Shown one piece after another: positions 27,487 to 40,900 of a stretch of DNA of 64,000 bases. Position 1 is the stretch's first letter; each line of letters starts with the position of its first letter. The stretch lies in assembly GCA_964520045.1 (NCBI GenBank), contig CAZFMJ010000004.1:10919-74918 (forward strand). The letters are read 5' to 3'. The notes under the pieces were generated by a model. It did no database searches, was not told where the DNA came from, and was given only the letters and a program-made list of their open reading frames with translations. The DNA comes from CAZFMJ01 sp964520045 (lineage in GTDB: Bacteria > Elusimicrobiota > Elusimicrobia > Elusimicrobiales > CAZFMJ01). Position numbers and translations under genes: made by a program.

Positions 27487-28440
27487 TTAGAATCTTACGG
27501 AAAGGGTATACCTGAAAGTATTTCCTAGATCTCCGAATGGAACCCATGCGAAATCAACATTAAACTTTGAATACTGCAGTCCGGCTCCGGACGAGATGCC
27601 TTTGAGCCCGTCTATATTCCTGTAATGATTTGTATAGCCGAACCGGAGCGCCCCGCTGAGCTTTTGCATTATTTTACGGCTGTATTCCGCGCCCGCGGCG
27701 AAAAACGTATTGGTATCCCTGTATTTAATAAAATCTATATCGGCCCTGAGCCCCGGCAAAAATGTATATCCCAGTCCCAAAACGCCGCAGACAGGAAGGG
27801 GATCCGAACCCTGATTATATTTAAGTTTGCTTCCGAAATTCCTTATTCCCACCGCGACATCAAGCGGTCTGTCATACAAAGGCCGCATCTGTATGCCGAC
27901 GTCAAAAGCCGCTGCTCCCGCGGACACGGCGTCTATTTTTTCCCGCACATATTTAACAGTGCCTCCGATGCCGAAATATTTGGCCATTCTGTAGGAATAA
28001 CTCAGCGCATACGCCATATTTGAAGCGTCGAAAAGACCGGCGGCGAGATCGGTGTCTTCCGTGCGCCTTTCCATTTCCGTTACGGACATATTATAAACGG
28101 AAATACCCACCGCCTGGCGGGAATATCCGTCCTGTTTGTCAAAGGGATAAGCGAATGACATGAACTCATAATTCGTATCCTGAAAATAGGTCACATGCTG
28201 GCCAGCGAATTCAGGAGAAGTCATTTTTGTCAGTCCGGCCGGATTATAATAACCGGAATACACGTCGTCGGCCAGCGCCGAATAAGCGTCCGCCATTCCT
28301 CCGGCGCGGGAACCCGCGCCGAATTTTAAAAATTGAGCGCCGCTTGTGCCCGCGTAATCGGCAAGGGCGTATGCCGCTCCCTGACATAAACCGGCGGCAA
28401 AAACAATAAAAACAGCTGTCCTATAAAATTTTGTTTTCAT
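27487..28440 (-). CDS. PorV/PorQ-family (UPF0164) outer-membrane beta-barrel
   Basis: A 317-residue protein with a signal peptide (about 1-25). The family hallmark follows the signal: a small-residue stretch (GAGSRAGGMADAYSALADD) then YYNPAGLTKM. The rest alternates polar and hydrophobic residues in beta-strands and ends in a C-terminal F (TLSVRF), as in outer-membrane proteins. PorV-like proteins are FadL-related barrels; in type IX secretion PorV carries cargo with a C-terminal sorting domain to the surface. Here it is the last gene of the unit containing the 6763-residue protein, 95 bp after its stop, which suggests a role in exporting or anchoring that protein (inference). Confidence 0.82.
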   Translation of the reverse strand: MKTKFYRTAVFIVFAAGLCQGAAYALADYAGTSGAQFLKFGAGSRAGGMADAYSALADDVYSGYYNPAGLTKMTSPEFAGQHVTYFQDTNYEFMSFAYPFDKQDGYSRQAVGISVYNMSVTEMERRTEDTDLAAGLFDASNMAYALSYSYRMAKYFGIGGTVKYVREKIDAVSAGAAAFDVGIQMRPLYDRPLDVAVGIRNFGSKLKYNQGSDPLPVCGVLGLGYTFLPGLRADIDFIKYRDTNTFFAAGAEYSRKIMQKLSGALRFGYTNHYRNIDGLKGISSGAGLQYSKFNVDFAWVPFGDLGNTFRYTLSVRF

Positions 28441-28451
28441 AATTCCCCTTT

Positions 28452-28531
28452 ACGGTAGATAGTAAACGGTAGAAGGCAGACGGAAAAACAAACTGTTTTT
28501 TTCTCCGTCTACCGTCTCCCATCTACCGTCT
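28452..28531. repeat. GGTAGAC-type heptamer repeat between the giant gene and the PorV-type gene
   Basis: Forward arm ACGGTAGATAGTAAACGGTA with GAAGGCAGACGG (28452-28484), a short A/T core (AAAAACAAACTGTTTTTTTC), then TCCGTCTACCGTCTCCCATC (28503-28522). The arms are close and complementary enough for a strong hairpin that could reduce read-through from the giant gene to the barrel gene. Confidence 0.8.
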
Positions 28532-28535
28532 TAAT

Positions 28536-28905
28536 TTACTGATACCTGCTGTCCTTTACTACCGCCATCTTGAAGAAATCCTTCTTACCATCGAGCTTAA
28601 TCTCGCCTATGTATACGCCGGAGGCCACAGGCTGGCCCGTCTTATTGACTCCGTTCCAAGCATACACCGTCGTCTGGCCCGCGGTATAGGGGAGCGTATC
28701 GTCCCACACAAGTTCGCCGGCCATGTTGTATATTTTGAGAAGCAGATTGCCGCTCATTCCGGCGGGCACAAAAATCCGTATGCAGGTGCCTCTTGTGACG
28801 CACTGCGCGCCGGCCGTATATCCGCCCATTCCGGCAAGCATATTCGTGCTCTTGGTTTTAAGGCTCAGATTAAACGGATTCGGGAAGTTATAAGCCTTAA
28901 ATTCC
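28536..28905 (-). other. C-terminal FlgD-like / type-A-sorting-like domain of the giant protein
   Basis: Residues about 6640-6763. It opens with AYNFPNPFN, continues IRIFVPAGMSGNLLLKIYNM, AGELVWDD, YAWNGVNKTGQPVASGVYIG and ends FFKMAVVKDSRYQ. This is the wording of the FlgD Ig-like and type IX type-A sorting domains, which are hard to tell apart by eye. An insert of about 25 residues with CVTRGTC separates PNPFN from the first strand. Confidence 0.75.
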
Positions 28906-31900
28906 GTTCCGGTATACGCCACAGTGGAACCAACAACAGGAGCAACTGTAACCAGAGTGGAATAGAACACGGTGTATACGGACATATGGCCGATATTGAC
29001 GGAGATGGTGTTATTGAACGGATCTACCGCCTTGCCGTCCTCTTGTATCTGATACGAACAGGAGGAACAGGGCAGATAATAGACATTGAGCATGTCCGGA
29101 TTATTGGTGGCGGTAGATTTAGTCAGGTCATATGAAAGCGTTATCCTTGCCTTTTTCTGCAAAGTATGGCTTATTCCAGCAGGCAGGAAGAAATCATAGA
29201 AAGAGCTGAACGGAGTATAGTTAGTCGCGCTTCCTGCGCCTCCGGCCTGAGCTTTATATCCGCCTCCATCCTGATTTTTAACCGCAAGGATAGCCCCATA
29301 AAGTTCCACCGGCAATCCTTTGGAAGCGGCTATCTTAGCGATATTTTCACCGTCATCGTATTTTGACACGGACACCGTCGTAAACGCGTTTCCGCTGTCT
29401 TCGAACCTGCGTATGACCACGGTCACGGTGGTATTCACCACCGCATAAGTGCTGCCTTCCAAAGCAAAACTGCCGGCTTCAAATTCGGCGGAAGTATGCT
29501 CTGTCTCGGTGGAAGCGGATTCAAGCTCCACCATGCCTCCGTTCATGTTCGTAATCTTCTCCTGCGCCCCGGCGCTTATGCCGGTATAGAAGTCGAACGT
29601 TTTGTATATCATGAAATTCGCCCGTTCAAGGCTGTTGGGATCTATTTCATTGATATACGCGGAGGAGATTATTATCTGGAATCTGTTCTCTCCCGCCCCC
29701 GGCTTATATGCGGCCGTCATCTGCTTGCGGTCAAAAGATATTGTTTTTGACCCTAATACGAAACTGCCGGTTCCCGAACTCAATATTATGGCATCGAGAT
29801 CATTATCCGAAGGCAGTCTGTTCCTAAGCGCTTTTGAGCAGGTGAATTTAAGCTGGAACTGCGTGGCGCCGGCCAAATCCAAAGTCCTCTTGGTTGTGGC
29901 GGCGCAATCGCCTATCGCCGGCCTGAAAGTAAGAATCTGGCCGGGAACAGAGGCTGTCGATTCAGCCTGAGTGAACCTTACCATCCCCTCCACGGGAAAC
30001 ACTATATCGCCTCCAAACGGCGGCACAAGCGCCATGACATAAGTTATATCGGGCTTAAATCCGGAGATGGCATACTGATCCACCGTGTTGGATTCGGAAT
30101 TAACCAGCACTGTGCCCACGACAAATTCCGTAAATCCGTCATTCGCGGCGACTATCATGCCTATCTCGTTCGCACTGGGCGAAGTCCACCCACCGGGAGC
30201 GGTTGTATCCGGCTTGCGTATCGCGCCTGAAATAGTGGCTCCTTTTTCAAGCACAACAGAGCCGATATCCTTGCTTCCCGCCTGCGTTATGGCGAAAGTG
30301 GCGTTAGTAACCGCATAGTTGAGGCTGACCGCCCTTATGGTATACGTGCCTACGGAAAGACCCAGCACCTCAAATCTTCCGTCAGGGTCGGTTATGGCCT
30401 CTATATCGCCCATAGGATTATTCTTGGGCAGAGTGCCGTAGGGCTGTATAAACACTGCGGCCACCGGGAATCCCCTCATATCCCCGAACGGATAGGAAAG
30501 AGGCCCGCTGTCTACGGTGACAATCGTTCCCTGCAGATCTCCGCGCATCTGTTCAAGGCTGAAATTGACCTCCGTGGTTTTGGTCAAATCGATAGCACGT
30601 TTAACGGTTTCCTTGTAAACTTCCGTGGAACCGGAAACATTTGCAGTCTGCTCTCTGGGAGCCGCCGTAATATCAAAATACCTGGAAATATAGGTGGATA
30701 CCCACACGCTGTATCTGCCGTCCCTATTGGTCATGGTCTGTATGGTCATGGGATTGACCACATAAGAAGGCTTCGCCAGCATCTTTACATTAGCCAGAGG
30801 CGCTCCGCCGTCGGAATTTACAACAAGCCCGGTAAGCGCCTGACCCTGATTCAGGTCAAAAACCCCGAGGTCCCGTGTTTCTCCGGCGACAGGTTTAATT
30901 CCTGTTTTTATAACCGGCGAATAGTTCTGGGCGCCCTGCCTCATGTAGCCTATGTCCCAGCTGGTCTGTTCGCATCTGACGTCATAATAGATGTCGGGCA
31001 GAACGGGACCTATTTTAACGGTTCCGTCATATTCCACCGGCCTGCCTATCCCGTTTACGGTAACGCTGGTTCCGGACAGATAATACCCGCCCTGCACCCA
31101 TGGATTCGATATCGCGTAGCAGGAGAAGTTCGGAGCGAGCAGAGACGCGTTGTTCTGCGCGATTATAGACACTGTGTTCATGTCGCGAAGCTTAAACTTC
31201 AGGAACGCGCCCTGCTTTAATATCACATTCTGATTGCTCAGATTCTGCTGGAGACCTCCGGTTACGGTAACATCCGGGAACTTTATAGGCGAAGCCACGT
31301 ATTTGACCGTTCCGCTGGAATCTTTCACATCCCTTACCTGCAGGGTATAGTACCCGCCCCTTTGCAGGCCGGCCATCGAGTAGGCCGCGGAATTGGAAAG
31401 AGTATTGGTGAACACGTTGCCCAGCATGGCGGCAGTGGAACGCACTACCTGATTACTGTTATTGAGCAGGGTAAGCTGAAGCGACCTTGCGTCCTGAATA
31501 TCATTGGCTATGGAGATATTCCCGCTGACATCAACCCCGTCAAAAAGCGTGAAGTTGACGGCGCCGGTGGAAACGGCCGTTCCGTTTACCATCACGTTAC
31601 CGGAAAGATAATCCGACCTTCTGACGGTTACGATTTTTTCCTGCTTGGGCACGGATACCGCGCATGTCGCGCACAGCTGGAGAGGAAGCGTGCGCAGGGT
31701 ATATACGCCTTCCTGCAGGCCTGATACGGTATAAGAGCCTGCCGCGGTGATATATCCTACCCTGGTGCGCATCGGATCATACGTGTCCGACAAAACTATG
31801 CCTGTCTGGGTCATTTCCCTGCGCACGGCTTCAATCGGTATAACCGTTCCCACGGCATAAGCGGGGTATCCGGCTGCCAGAGTAAAGCTTGAATTCTGAA

Positions 31901-34900
31901 CTATTTTCTGGCTGGTATTAAAATCCGGATTGCTTATCTGCGTAGCGACGACAGCTCCGGAAACTGCATACGTCTCGTCCCTCAGGTCTACAACGACATT
32001 GGTGACCGCGCCGTTTACCACCTTAAGCTGATAAGTTTTGGAACGGCCTGTCGCCTTGAACGTGAAGATGATCTCCATCGTCTGAGTCTCGAGCCCTTCC
32101 ACTCTAAAAACAGCCCGCGAACCATTTATCACAAGTCCGGGAAGTCCTTCGCCTCCGGACGTGCCGGTTATGTCGGCCATATAGATTCCGCTATCCGTCG
32201 TCGCGTACGGGTTGTCTGAATTCAAAATGCGGCCGGTCATGGAAACCTGCTGGAAATCAGCCGCGGTCGTAGGCGCGCCGTTTACTGTTTCCGGCAGATA
32301 GATGGTTCCGTTTATCACGCCCGAAGCCAGCTCAAAAGAGAAATCTCCGGCATTATTTGTGACAGGCACGGGCACAATTTTCGGGAATCCGCCCGGCGTT
32401 GAAAATTCGCCGGGTCCGTTTGATCTTCTGTCCAGATTCGCGAACAATTGATAACTGGAATTGCTCTCCAGACCCGTTATTGTATAAGCGGAACTGGCTA
32501 TTTGTTCGCTCCCCGAAACCGTTCCGGTAGACAGATACACTTCAGCCCAGCCGTTACTGAAAGTCGCCGGCGACCAGACATTTATCCATACCTTAAAGGC
32601 GCAGCCGTTATGCTGGCCGTCTATGCACTCAGGCTTGGTATCAAGCAGTTCGAAATTAGACATGGCGGACGCGCTTCCTTTTATCGACACTGTGCCGGTT
32701 ATCTGCCCGCCCGTATTAAATTCCGGCAGATCAACTACGCGGTCGGTATATGCGACCACCACGGGAAAGGTGCTCGATACTCCCGAGAAACCCGGGACCT
32801 GTCCTCTTATAACGTAGGTTCCAGGATCGACTCCGAACAGGTTATACGTGCCTGAGCTTAAATTCGGCTCAAGCCATATTCCGCCCCATGCGCCCTGATT
32901 GGAAGACGACATGTCCTGCGGCATGGCATTGACCGATATCCACGTGCCGTTGGCATTAAGAGCGCCTGCCGGCAGTTTTACAAGCCCTGAGACATTGGCT
33001 TTTCTTGAGAAAGGAGACAGGTTTACCACAGCTCCGATACTGCCTACGTATGCCGTAGCGCTTACATTTCCGTAGCCGTATAACTGTGCATCCACGGTAT
33101 ATGTTCCGGCTTCCACGTCAAATCTTATGCGGCTGCGGTACACAATTTGACCCGTTGACGCGTCCCAACTTCCTCCATCGTCGAAATTAGTGGTTCCGCC
33201 TATAAGCCGAAGTCCTCCGTTATATACGCGGTCCCAATTGTCGGTGTGAACATTTATCCAGCCCCATTGGTCGGCCGTATTAGAATTCACTCCCGAAAAC
33301 GACGGTATGAGTATAAGGGCGGGGGCTCCCCTCATTGAAGCATTGCGCGTGGCGCCCGCCGCGTTGACAATAACATTCGTCGAAATACTCGCGTATTCCG
33401 GCTTTGTGAACTGGAAGTTATAAGTTCCGGCGGCAAGCCCCGGTATGGAATAATTTCCGTTGGAATCCGTTACAGTCTGACCCCAGCCGGACGGACCGCT
33501 CGCATTTATATTTACTCCGGCAAGCGGCCTTGAAGGAACAACTCCCGCGTCAAGAACCCGTCCGGAAACCTGCGGAACAGTTACATCTATGCGCAGATCC
33601 GTGTTTGAAAGGCTCCCTACCTCTATTTTCACATAATAGACGCCTGAAGGAACTACCGAACCATAATTAATCCACGGACTGTAGTGTCCGTCCCAGACTA
33701 CCTGGCCGAGATACGGCTGTCCCCAGCCCCATGATTCCCATATAGCCGTCGTAGTTACGCCCTCGCGGAAAGTTCTTGAAGAAATAATCACATGCCAGCC
33801 TATACTCGGATCGCTGAGCGCAAAGTTTATATACGCGCGGGCATTATCCACAGGATTGATCGTTATCTGCGTTAAGGCGGAATTATAAGTTCCGGTTGAG
33901 ATATTAGCTCCCGTAATAGCCTGGCCGGCCATAACCTGCACGCCCATATAGGACGTATTCGCATATCCTAGATTATAGGACAAAGCGATATTATGGAATC
34001 CCGCGGTAAGAGGCCTGACATGGAATGTGGCCGAAGACACTCCGGCGGGAATAGTTATCCCCGTCTGTCCAGCGGCAAGAGCGGCCAAACCAACGTTGCG
34101 GGAGAACTGCATATTGGGATCAGCGGCAAACGCTCCTGTCGCGTAGTCATAACTCTGTCCGCTTACGGTGGCTACCGTCACTCCGGCAAAAGGCGCCGGG
34201 TTCCAGCACATGTCCCGTCCCTCCACCACCATAGTTGAGATTGAGTTTGCTGGCAGAGTGATGTTATAGGAATTTTCGCTTCCTGCCATGCGCATTGAAA
34301 TATTTGCCGCTGTTCCGGCCACAAGCGCGGATGACGGCTCGCCGTTTACTAAAGGCGCCGGCGTTGAACCGGATTTGGACGTGCCCACATGGAATACCGC
34401 AGTTCCGGTTTCGCACGGAGAATTCAACCCCTTAAGCATTATATAAACGGACGCGCCTTCAGACAGAGACTGGCCCGCCGCAAGACGAATTTCGGCGCCT
34501 GAACCGAATGAATTAAGCGCCGCTATAGGCGGATTTACGGCCCCGCCGGTGCTGAACGACACATAGTTACTGCACTGCGGACAGCCTGTCTGCAGACCGC
34601 CGTAGAAATTAAACGGCAGGCTGAACGCTATCACTCCGTTCTGGCTCAACCCGTTCGGGCCGACCCTTACCGTTATAGTGGAGTCGAACATGCTTCCCGC
34701 GGGAATCTGAGCCGGCAGTATGCTTGCCCAGCCCTCGCCTTTCACGTCTCCGCCCGAAATACCCGGGTCATAAAGCGCGAAATCCACGCCCGAAGCTTCT
34801 TCGCCTTCGCTCACATACCTGGGCTCAGGCCCCTGATTATTGGGCTGATACGCGCCTTTGGGTTCGTTTGCGTCAGGCATTGCGTTCCCGTTCATATCCA

Positions 34901-37900
34901 AAAAGGCCTTGAAGTAATACTGGGAATTGCCGGGAAGCTGCATATCATACGCGGTAGGCCAGTATCCGGTCTCTACGGAACGCACGGCGACGGGATACCC
35001 CTGGAATTTGGAATCATTCCAGGCTTCCACTCTCAGTGTTCCGGCAAAAGCTCCGGTATACGATATAAATCCGCTTATTACCGCCGGAACAGGCCCCTGC
35101 GGAGTTACCGTAGTCGTATTAATCGCAAACTGCAGACCGGAAATATTCTGGCCGGCTCTGAGCACTATCGGAGTCGGATTATCCAGGCTCGGGCCGTATA
35201 CTCCGAAATCCTCGCCGTCATTGATGTTGCCGTCTAAATTAACGTCCATAAAGCCGGCGATATAATAGGTGGACCCCGTGGGTAAACCGGTAAAGTTAAA
35301 CGGCCCCGATACCGTCATATCCGTCCCGCGCAAAGGTTCGGAATTCTTAAGGTCGGTGGTGTTGAACAATCCCACCCTTATCATTCCGCCCTGCGTGCCG
35401 TTATACCGTGCGTCTCCCGCTATGGCTCCGGTTGCCGAACCGGAAGTGTTCAGAGACAAGCGGTATTCTCCGGTTATAGCGCCTCCAAGAGAGGTGGCTC
35501 CTATTACGTATTGGCCGGTTTCTCTGAGCGTGAACGCGGATATGGCCGCATTGCCGGTAACATAGTCAGGCTCAGCCGACGCGGCCAAATTATAATAATG
35601 GGGCGTGCCGGTCTCTTCCGTCGAAGGCCTGTACAGATACAGGTATTTGTCCGAGAAACCCGTGCCTGTCATCTCTATGGTTACTACGTCTCCGTTTCTT
35701 CCTTCAAAAGTGTAATAATCCAGATATGAAGAAGGCCGTTCCGGACTTACGCAGTCCGAAGCAGCCAGACTGCCGACGACCTGAACTCCGGACTGAATCG
35801 ACGCCCGGTAGCATGCTTTAAAATTAACTCCGCTTGCGGGAACGAGCGTGCCCAAGTCAACGGTTTTGCTCTGTCCCCATGCTTCCTGCGGACTATCCGG
35901 CCAGTAGTTATCGTTGGAATCCAGAAACGCCTGCACGAGATAGTTCCCGTCGTCGACATCCGTGAAGGAATAAAAAACCGGCTGCTGAGTGTAATTCTCA
36001 GCAATACTGCGTATGGGATAGCGCATTACTTCTTTGTCCGCGTTATATCTGAACAATTGAATGCGCACTTTCCCCGCGGTATTCTGGGATAGAACGGAAA
36101 TGGCGCCGGAAATAGCCCTGCTTCCGGTGGAAACCAGCACATAAGCGGGATCGTTTATGTTCCCGTTCTGGTCAAATATCTGATTGAACGCGGGGCTTAT
36201 GTTTATTCCCGCGCTGTTTCCGATTATACCGTAAGCCTCAAAAGACCCGTCATAAATCCCGTTTGCGCTGGTATCCATGTATGCGTCAAGATAATACATT
36301 CCGCCGCTTAGATTTAAGAATTCATACGAACACGAAGAACCGGCGGGGCATGTATTAAAGGTCCTCACAGGCGCTCCAGTGCGCCCGGCATTATCAAACA
36401 TCCTTACGATAATACTGCCTGCCTGCTGACCGCTGTAAGACACCAATCCGCTTATCCTTCCGATGTTCTCCACGCCTATAAACTGGCCCGGATCGAACAT
36501 ATTCAGCTGTACGCCGGCGGTAGGAAGACCTTCGGCAACCGTATAAGAAGTATCCGACCATGCATTAGGCTCGCCCTGGTCATGATTGCCGGAATTGTTA
36601 GTATCCATGAACGCGTATAGATGATAGCTCGTTGACGCGCCCATGAAATTCAATGTGAACGGATAACTGGCCACGCCCTGCGCCCAGTTAATCTGAGTCC
36701 TGTTTCCGCACCCGTTGCCCTGGCAGTTTTCAACCCATGCCTCCACGCGCACGGCGCCGTAATTGGTATTGCTGTTTGAATAATAAATCGTTCCGCTCAG
36801 GCTTCCCTTGGCAGGTTCCTGAACCGTGACATTGGCGGCCGCATTTGAAGACACTGGTATATACAGCGGCGCGAACTCCCCGCCTGTTCCGTAAAATCCA
36901 AGAGGCTCGCCGAGAGTCATATCGTCGGGCAGGCCGTTGCCGTTCAAATCCAGAAATGCCGCCATATAATACGTGGCGTTGCCCAATATATTGGTTTTTG
37001 AATAATACCATGACGCCGTACCGCCCGAGACAGACCGGCTTGAACTGGTGGTCCAATAAGGAACATTATCGAATTCATCATCCAATGCCCAGCCTATCCA
37101 GACGGTTCCCGTTGATACGGAGCCGGCTGAAGGCGTGTAATGCACATAGCCCGAAATATTGGAATTGCCGGTCGTTCCGGTGCCCGGATCTCTTAACAGA
37201 AGATTAACTCCGGTTGCGGTGCTTCCGGCAATTATATTTATCGTGCCGGATGAAACATATGGTTCAAGAACGTCTTTCTCGTTATTGCTGTTCAAGTCCA
37301 TATACGCCCGGATGTAATACTGAGTCGCCGGTTCCAACAGCGTCAGCGTATACGCGGCGGTCGTGCTTCTGTCCACGCTGTACAGATAAGTAAATTTCTT
37401 TATATCCAAGTCGCGCGTTCCGCAGTCCGGACAGTCAGACCTCACTTTTCCGGCTTCTATCCGTATATTGCCGGTCTTTGAGCCTGTATAACTCAGCGTG
37501 CCGGACACCGCCCCCATGGGCGGATCCGTCATGATAATATTCAGTGAATCGGTAGTAAGTCCGCCGGACACATTAAATGCCGCCGGAGCCGAACTTCCGT
37601 GATAGCCGTAGGGCTCAAAAGCGTCGCGCATACTGTTGTTATTTATATCCCAGTAGGCCTTAAGGTAGAAATTTCCGTCCTGCAGTCCCTCGATCTCAAA
37701 AGTTCCGGTTGACGAAGCAGTAACGAACCGCATCGGCCATGCATACGGGTCCAGATTATTAAACACCTGCACATAAACCTGCCCCTGATTAGCATAAGGA
37801 GACCCGAGATATCCCACGGTTCCGGACACCATTCCGTTATATCCGCCGGTTATATTCATAGCCACTTCCACGTCTCCGGAACTGGCGGGCGAGAATGAAG

Positions 37901-40900
37901 TGGGCTCAAGAAGATAAATTCCCTCTTCCTGAACGGTGTAATTTATTCTCGCATTCCCGTTTCCGTTCGAATCGTCGTCCTGCGTAACCACATCGCCGGA
38001 CGGACCTATCAGATAAAGATACGAATCGCTGAATCCGCCGTTTACGGCATTGGCCGTGATGTTCAATTGAGAACCCGGCGTGACCTTTCCGGCTCCGTAT
38101 CCTACTTCAAACGTAAATATTCTGGTGTAATAGTCGGGTCCGCGGTCAAGAGCCCGGCAGGCGGCCTCTGAAATCGCCGTCACCGTGCTTACGCCCACGG
38201 CAAGAGGAACTCTGTTGCAAACGATCAAATCCTTGCCGGTTATGGTATTCCCCTGAGTTACATAGAGGTCGAACGGCCGGGCTATTCCGCCGTGCGTGCC
38301 GGAAGGCTCGTTTCTTCTGCTCTGCGTGAAGTCCCCGTTCACGTCGCGGTACCCGCGCATATAATACACGCCGTCCGATAATCCCGTCACGGTATAGGTA
38401 TTAGGCGAAGTGGAAACTATAATATCCGCGATGCTGGAAATATTCGCATCGGGGCTGGTCGACACCCTCACATGGTATGAACCCTGAGAAGCCGTGTCAT
38501 AGGCATGAACAATACCCGTTATGCTTCCTCCCGAAGTTGCGCGGACAGAAGCGGGAGACGTCCATGAACTGACATTCATTCCCCAGTCAAGAGTGCGCAT
38601 CCTGTAATAGGAATATACTCCGGTCACCGGATTATTGTCGGTATATGCCGTACCCGTCGCGTATCCCGCGGGAGCCGAAGAAGAAATTCTCATTACATTG
38701 CCGGCAAACGTATTTGAAGTGCTCCGCTCTATTTCATAGCCGAGCGCATCGCCGGAAACCGAAGCGGTCCATGAAAGATTGACCGTCATAAATCCGGCTG
38801 ACGCCGTAAGCAATGTGGGCATTTTGGGAGCTATTGTATCCCGCATTAAGGATATATTTTTGCCTGCCATTGCGCCGGTTACATTAATTGGATTTGCGGC
38901 AACGCCGGAATCCTCATTGGTTGTCTTGATGCCGTCGCCCGTGACATCAACAAACGCTCTCACATAATAGTTGACGCCATTAGTCAAATCTCCAAGATAA
39001 TACTCATTCCCGCCCTGCAGGGATATTGATTTAACCAGCCCTGTAAAATCGGCGCCGGTGAACGCCCGCACTATTATCGGACCACTCTGCTGTCCGCTGT
39101 AAATTATGGCGCCCGCTATTGAATATCCCGCCCCCATGAGGGTAACGGTTGAGGCGGACATCGGATCGCTGAAGCCGGAAGCTATATTGGCGGCGTTAAA
39201 AGTTCTGGCCCTGTAATAATATGCCGCCGAGGGCGAAAGTCCCTCGTCCAAATAGCCTGCCACCGGCGCTGTGCCTGCCAGCACGGTGACGAATCCTCCT
39301 GAAGACGAAGTGCTTCTCTGAATTCCGTATCTCGTGCCCGCCGAATTGCCGGAAATACTGAGATTTATGCCTATTGAAGATTCCGTCCTCGAAACTATTT
39401 CCACGGAAGGAATGACCGCCAGAGTATAAACCGGCTGGGGAACAAATACGGCATTGCTGTCGCCGTAGCTATTGGCCGATTTTATCCCCCGTATTGCGCC
39501 CGCGGTATTGCCTGTTCCGATGTCTTCAAGGTAATAGGTCGTATTTGCGGGCAGACTTGTTATAAAACCTCCGGTGCTGTCAAGGAGTTTATATCCGGTT
39601 TCGCTTAACACATCCTGCCATGTCCACCTTATCTGAGAGACGTCCTCGGCGACTCCGGTAAGTGACGGAGGAGGCGGAGGAACAAGCGTTTCCTGAATGG
39701 ACATATTGGCAAATGTTACCGCATTAGCCGAAACAGACAAATTAAGCTGGCTTACTCCGAATTTCTCGCCGGCGTCAAATTGCCTGTTTTTGTTGTCGTC
39801 CACATATGCAAAGACCGCATAATCGCTTCCGGGGCTGAGAGTGCCAAGGCTGTATTCAAGCTGATTCGCGCATCCGGTCCAGCCGCACATCTCTACGTAG
39901 TACTCCTTCCAGTTTTCTCTGACGGAAGACAGTCCGCCCGGCGCTCCGTGCCACACTTCCACGCCGACCTCTCCATGCAGCTGCCCGAGAGCCAGCGTTC
40001 CGTTGATCTGCCCCATGTCATAAAGCGTAATGGACGGCACATTAACTGTCGCGGCGGAAGCCACGGCCACCTGAACGGCATTTGCGCCGATCTGAGATAA
40101 AGGACCCGGATTTCCAAAATATCCCAAAGGCTCGGGACCGTCCGGCTCTCCATTGTTGTTAAAATCTATAAATACCGCCATATAATATTGGTCGGGACCC
40201 GGCACGTTGGGAAGACTGAATGTTCCCACTGCTGAATATGGTTCTCCTGCTGCCGAACACGTAGAGGTGTATACCGGCTGTGATTCAAAGCTCTTAAACA
40301 ATACGGCGGTCACAACGCCCTGCGTTTGAGCGCCGGAATAAGACAGCGTTGAATTTATGGTTCCGGCTCCGGGATTTACCCTGAAATCAATTCCTGCGCG
40401 CACGGCTCCGGGCTCAAGCCACAAGTCTCCGGGGTATCCTCCCATCTGCGCTTCGTCGCTGGAAACATGCGCGAATATCATTGAGGAGCGCTGGCCTGGT
40501 ATTCCGGAAAACACATACGGATACACCGTGGTTCCGCCTACAAGTGCGACCGAGGTGCTTGCTGCGACCTGCAGACCGCTTTCATTCCACTGCTTGGCTT
40601 CAATTGTTATACTGCCGGAAGTTAAACCATCGTAAGTAATCGTTCCCATTACGGTCGCGGTGGTAGAGCCGGTTACAGCATAACTGATGAAAAGCTTGCC
40701 GAATGTGTCATTGTAAGAGCAGTTGTCGCACTTATTCATGCCGAGCTTCAGTCCGCCTCCGAAGCCGGTATATTGCAGAGTCGTGCCCGTGCCTACGTAT
40801 ATCCACGGGTTATTCCCGATTCTTGCGATAAGCGCTCCGAGAGGCGCCCCCGGAACTATCCCGCCGTAAGTATTTCCGCCCCGCGCGTCAACCTGCGTTC

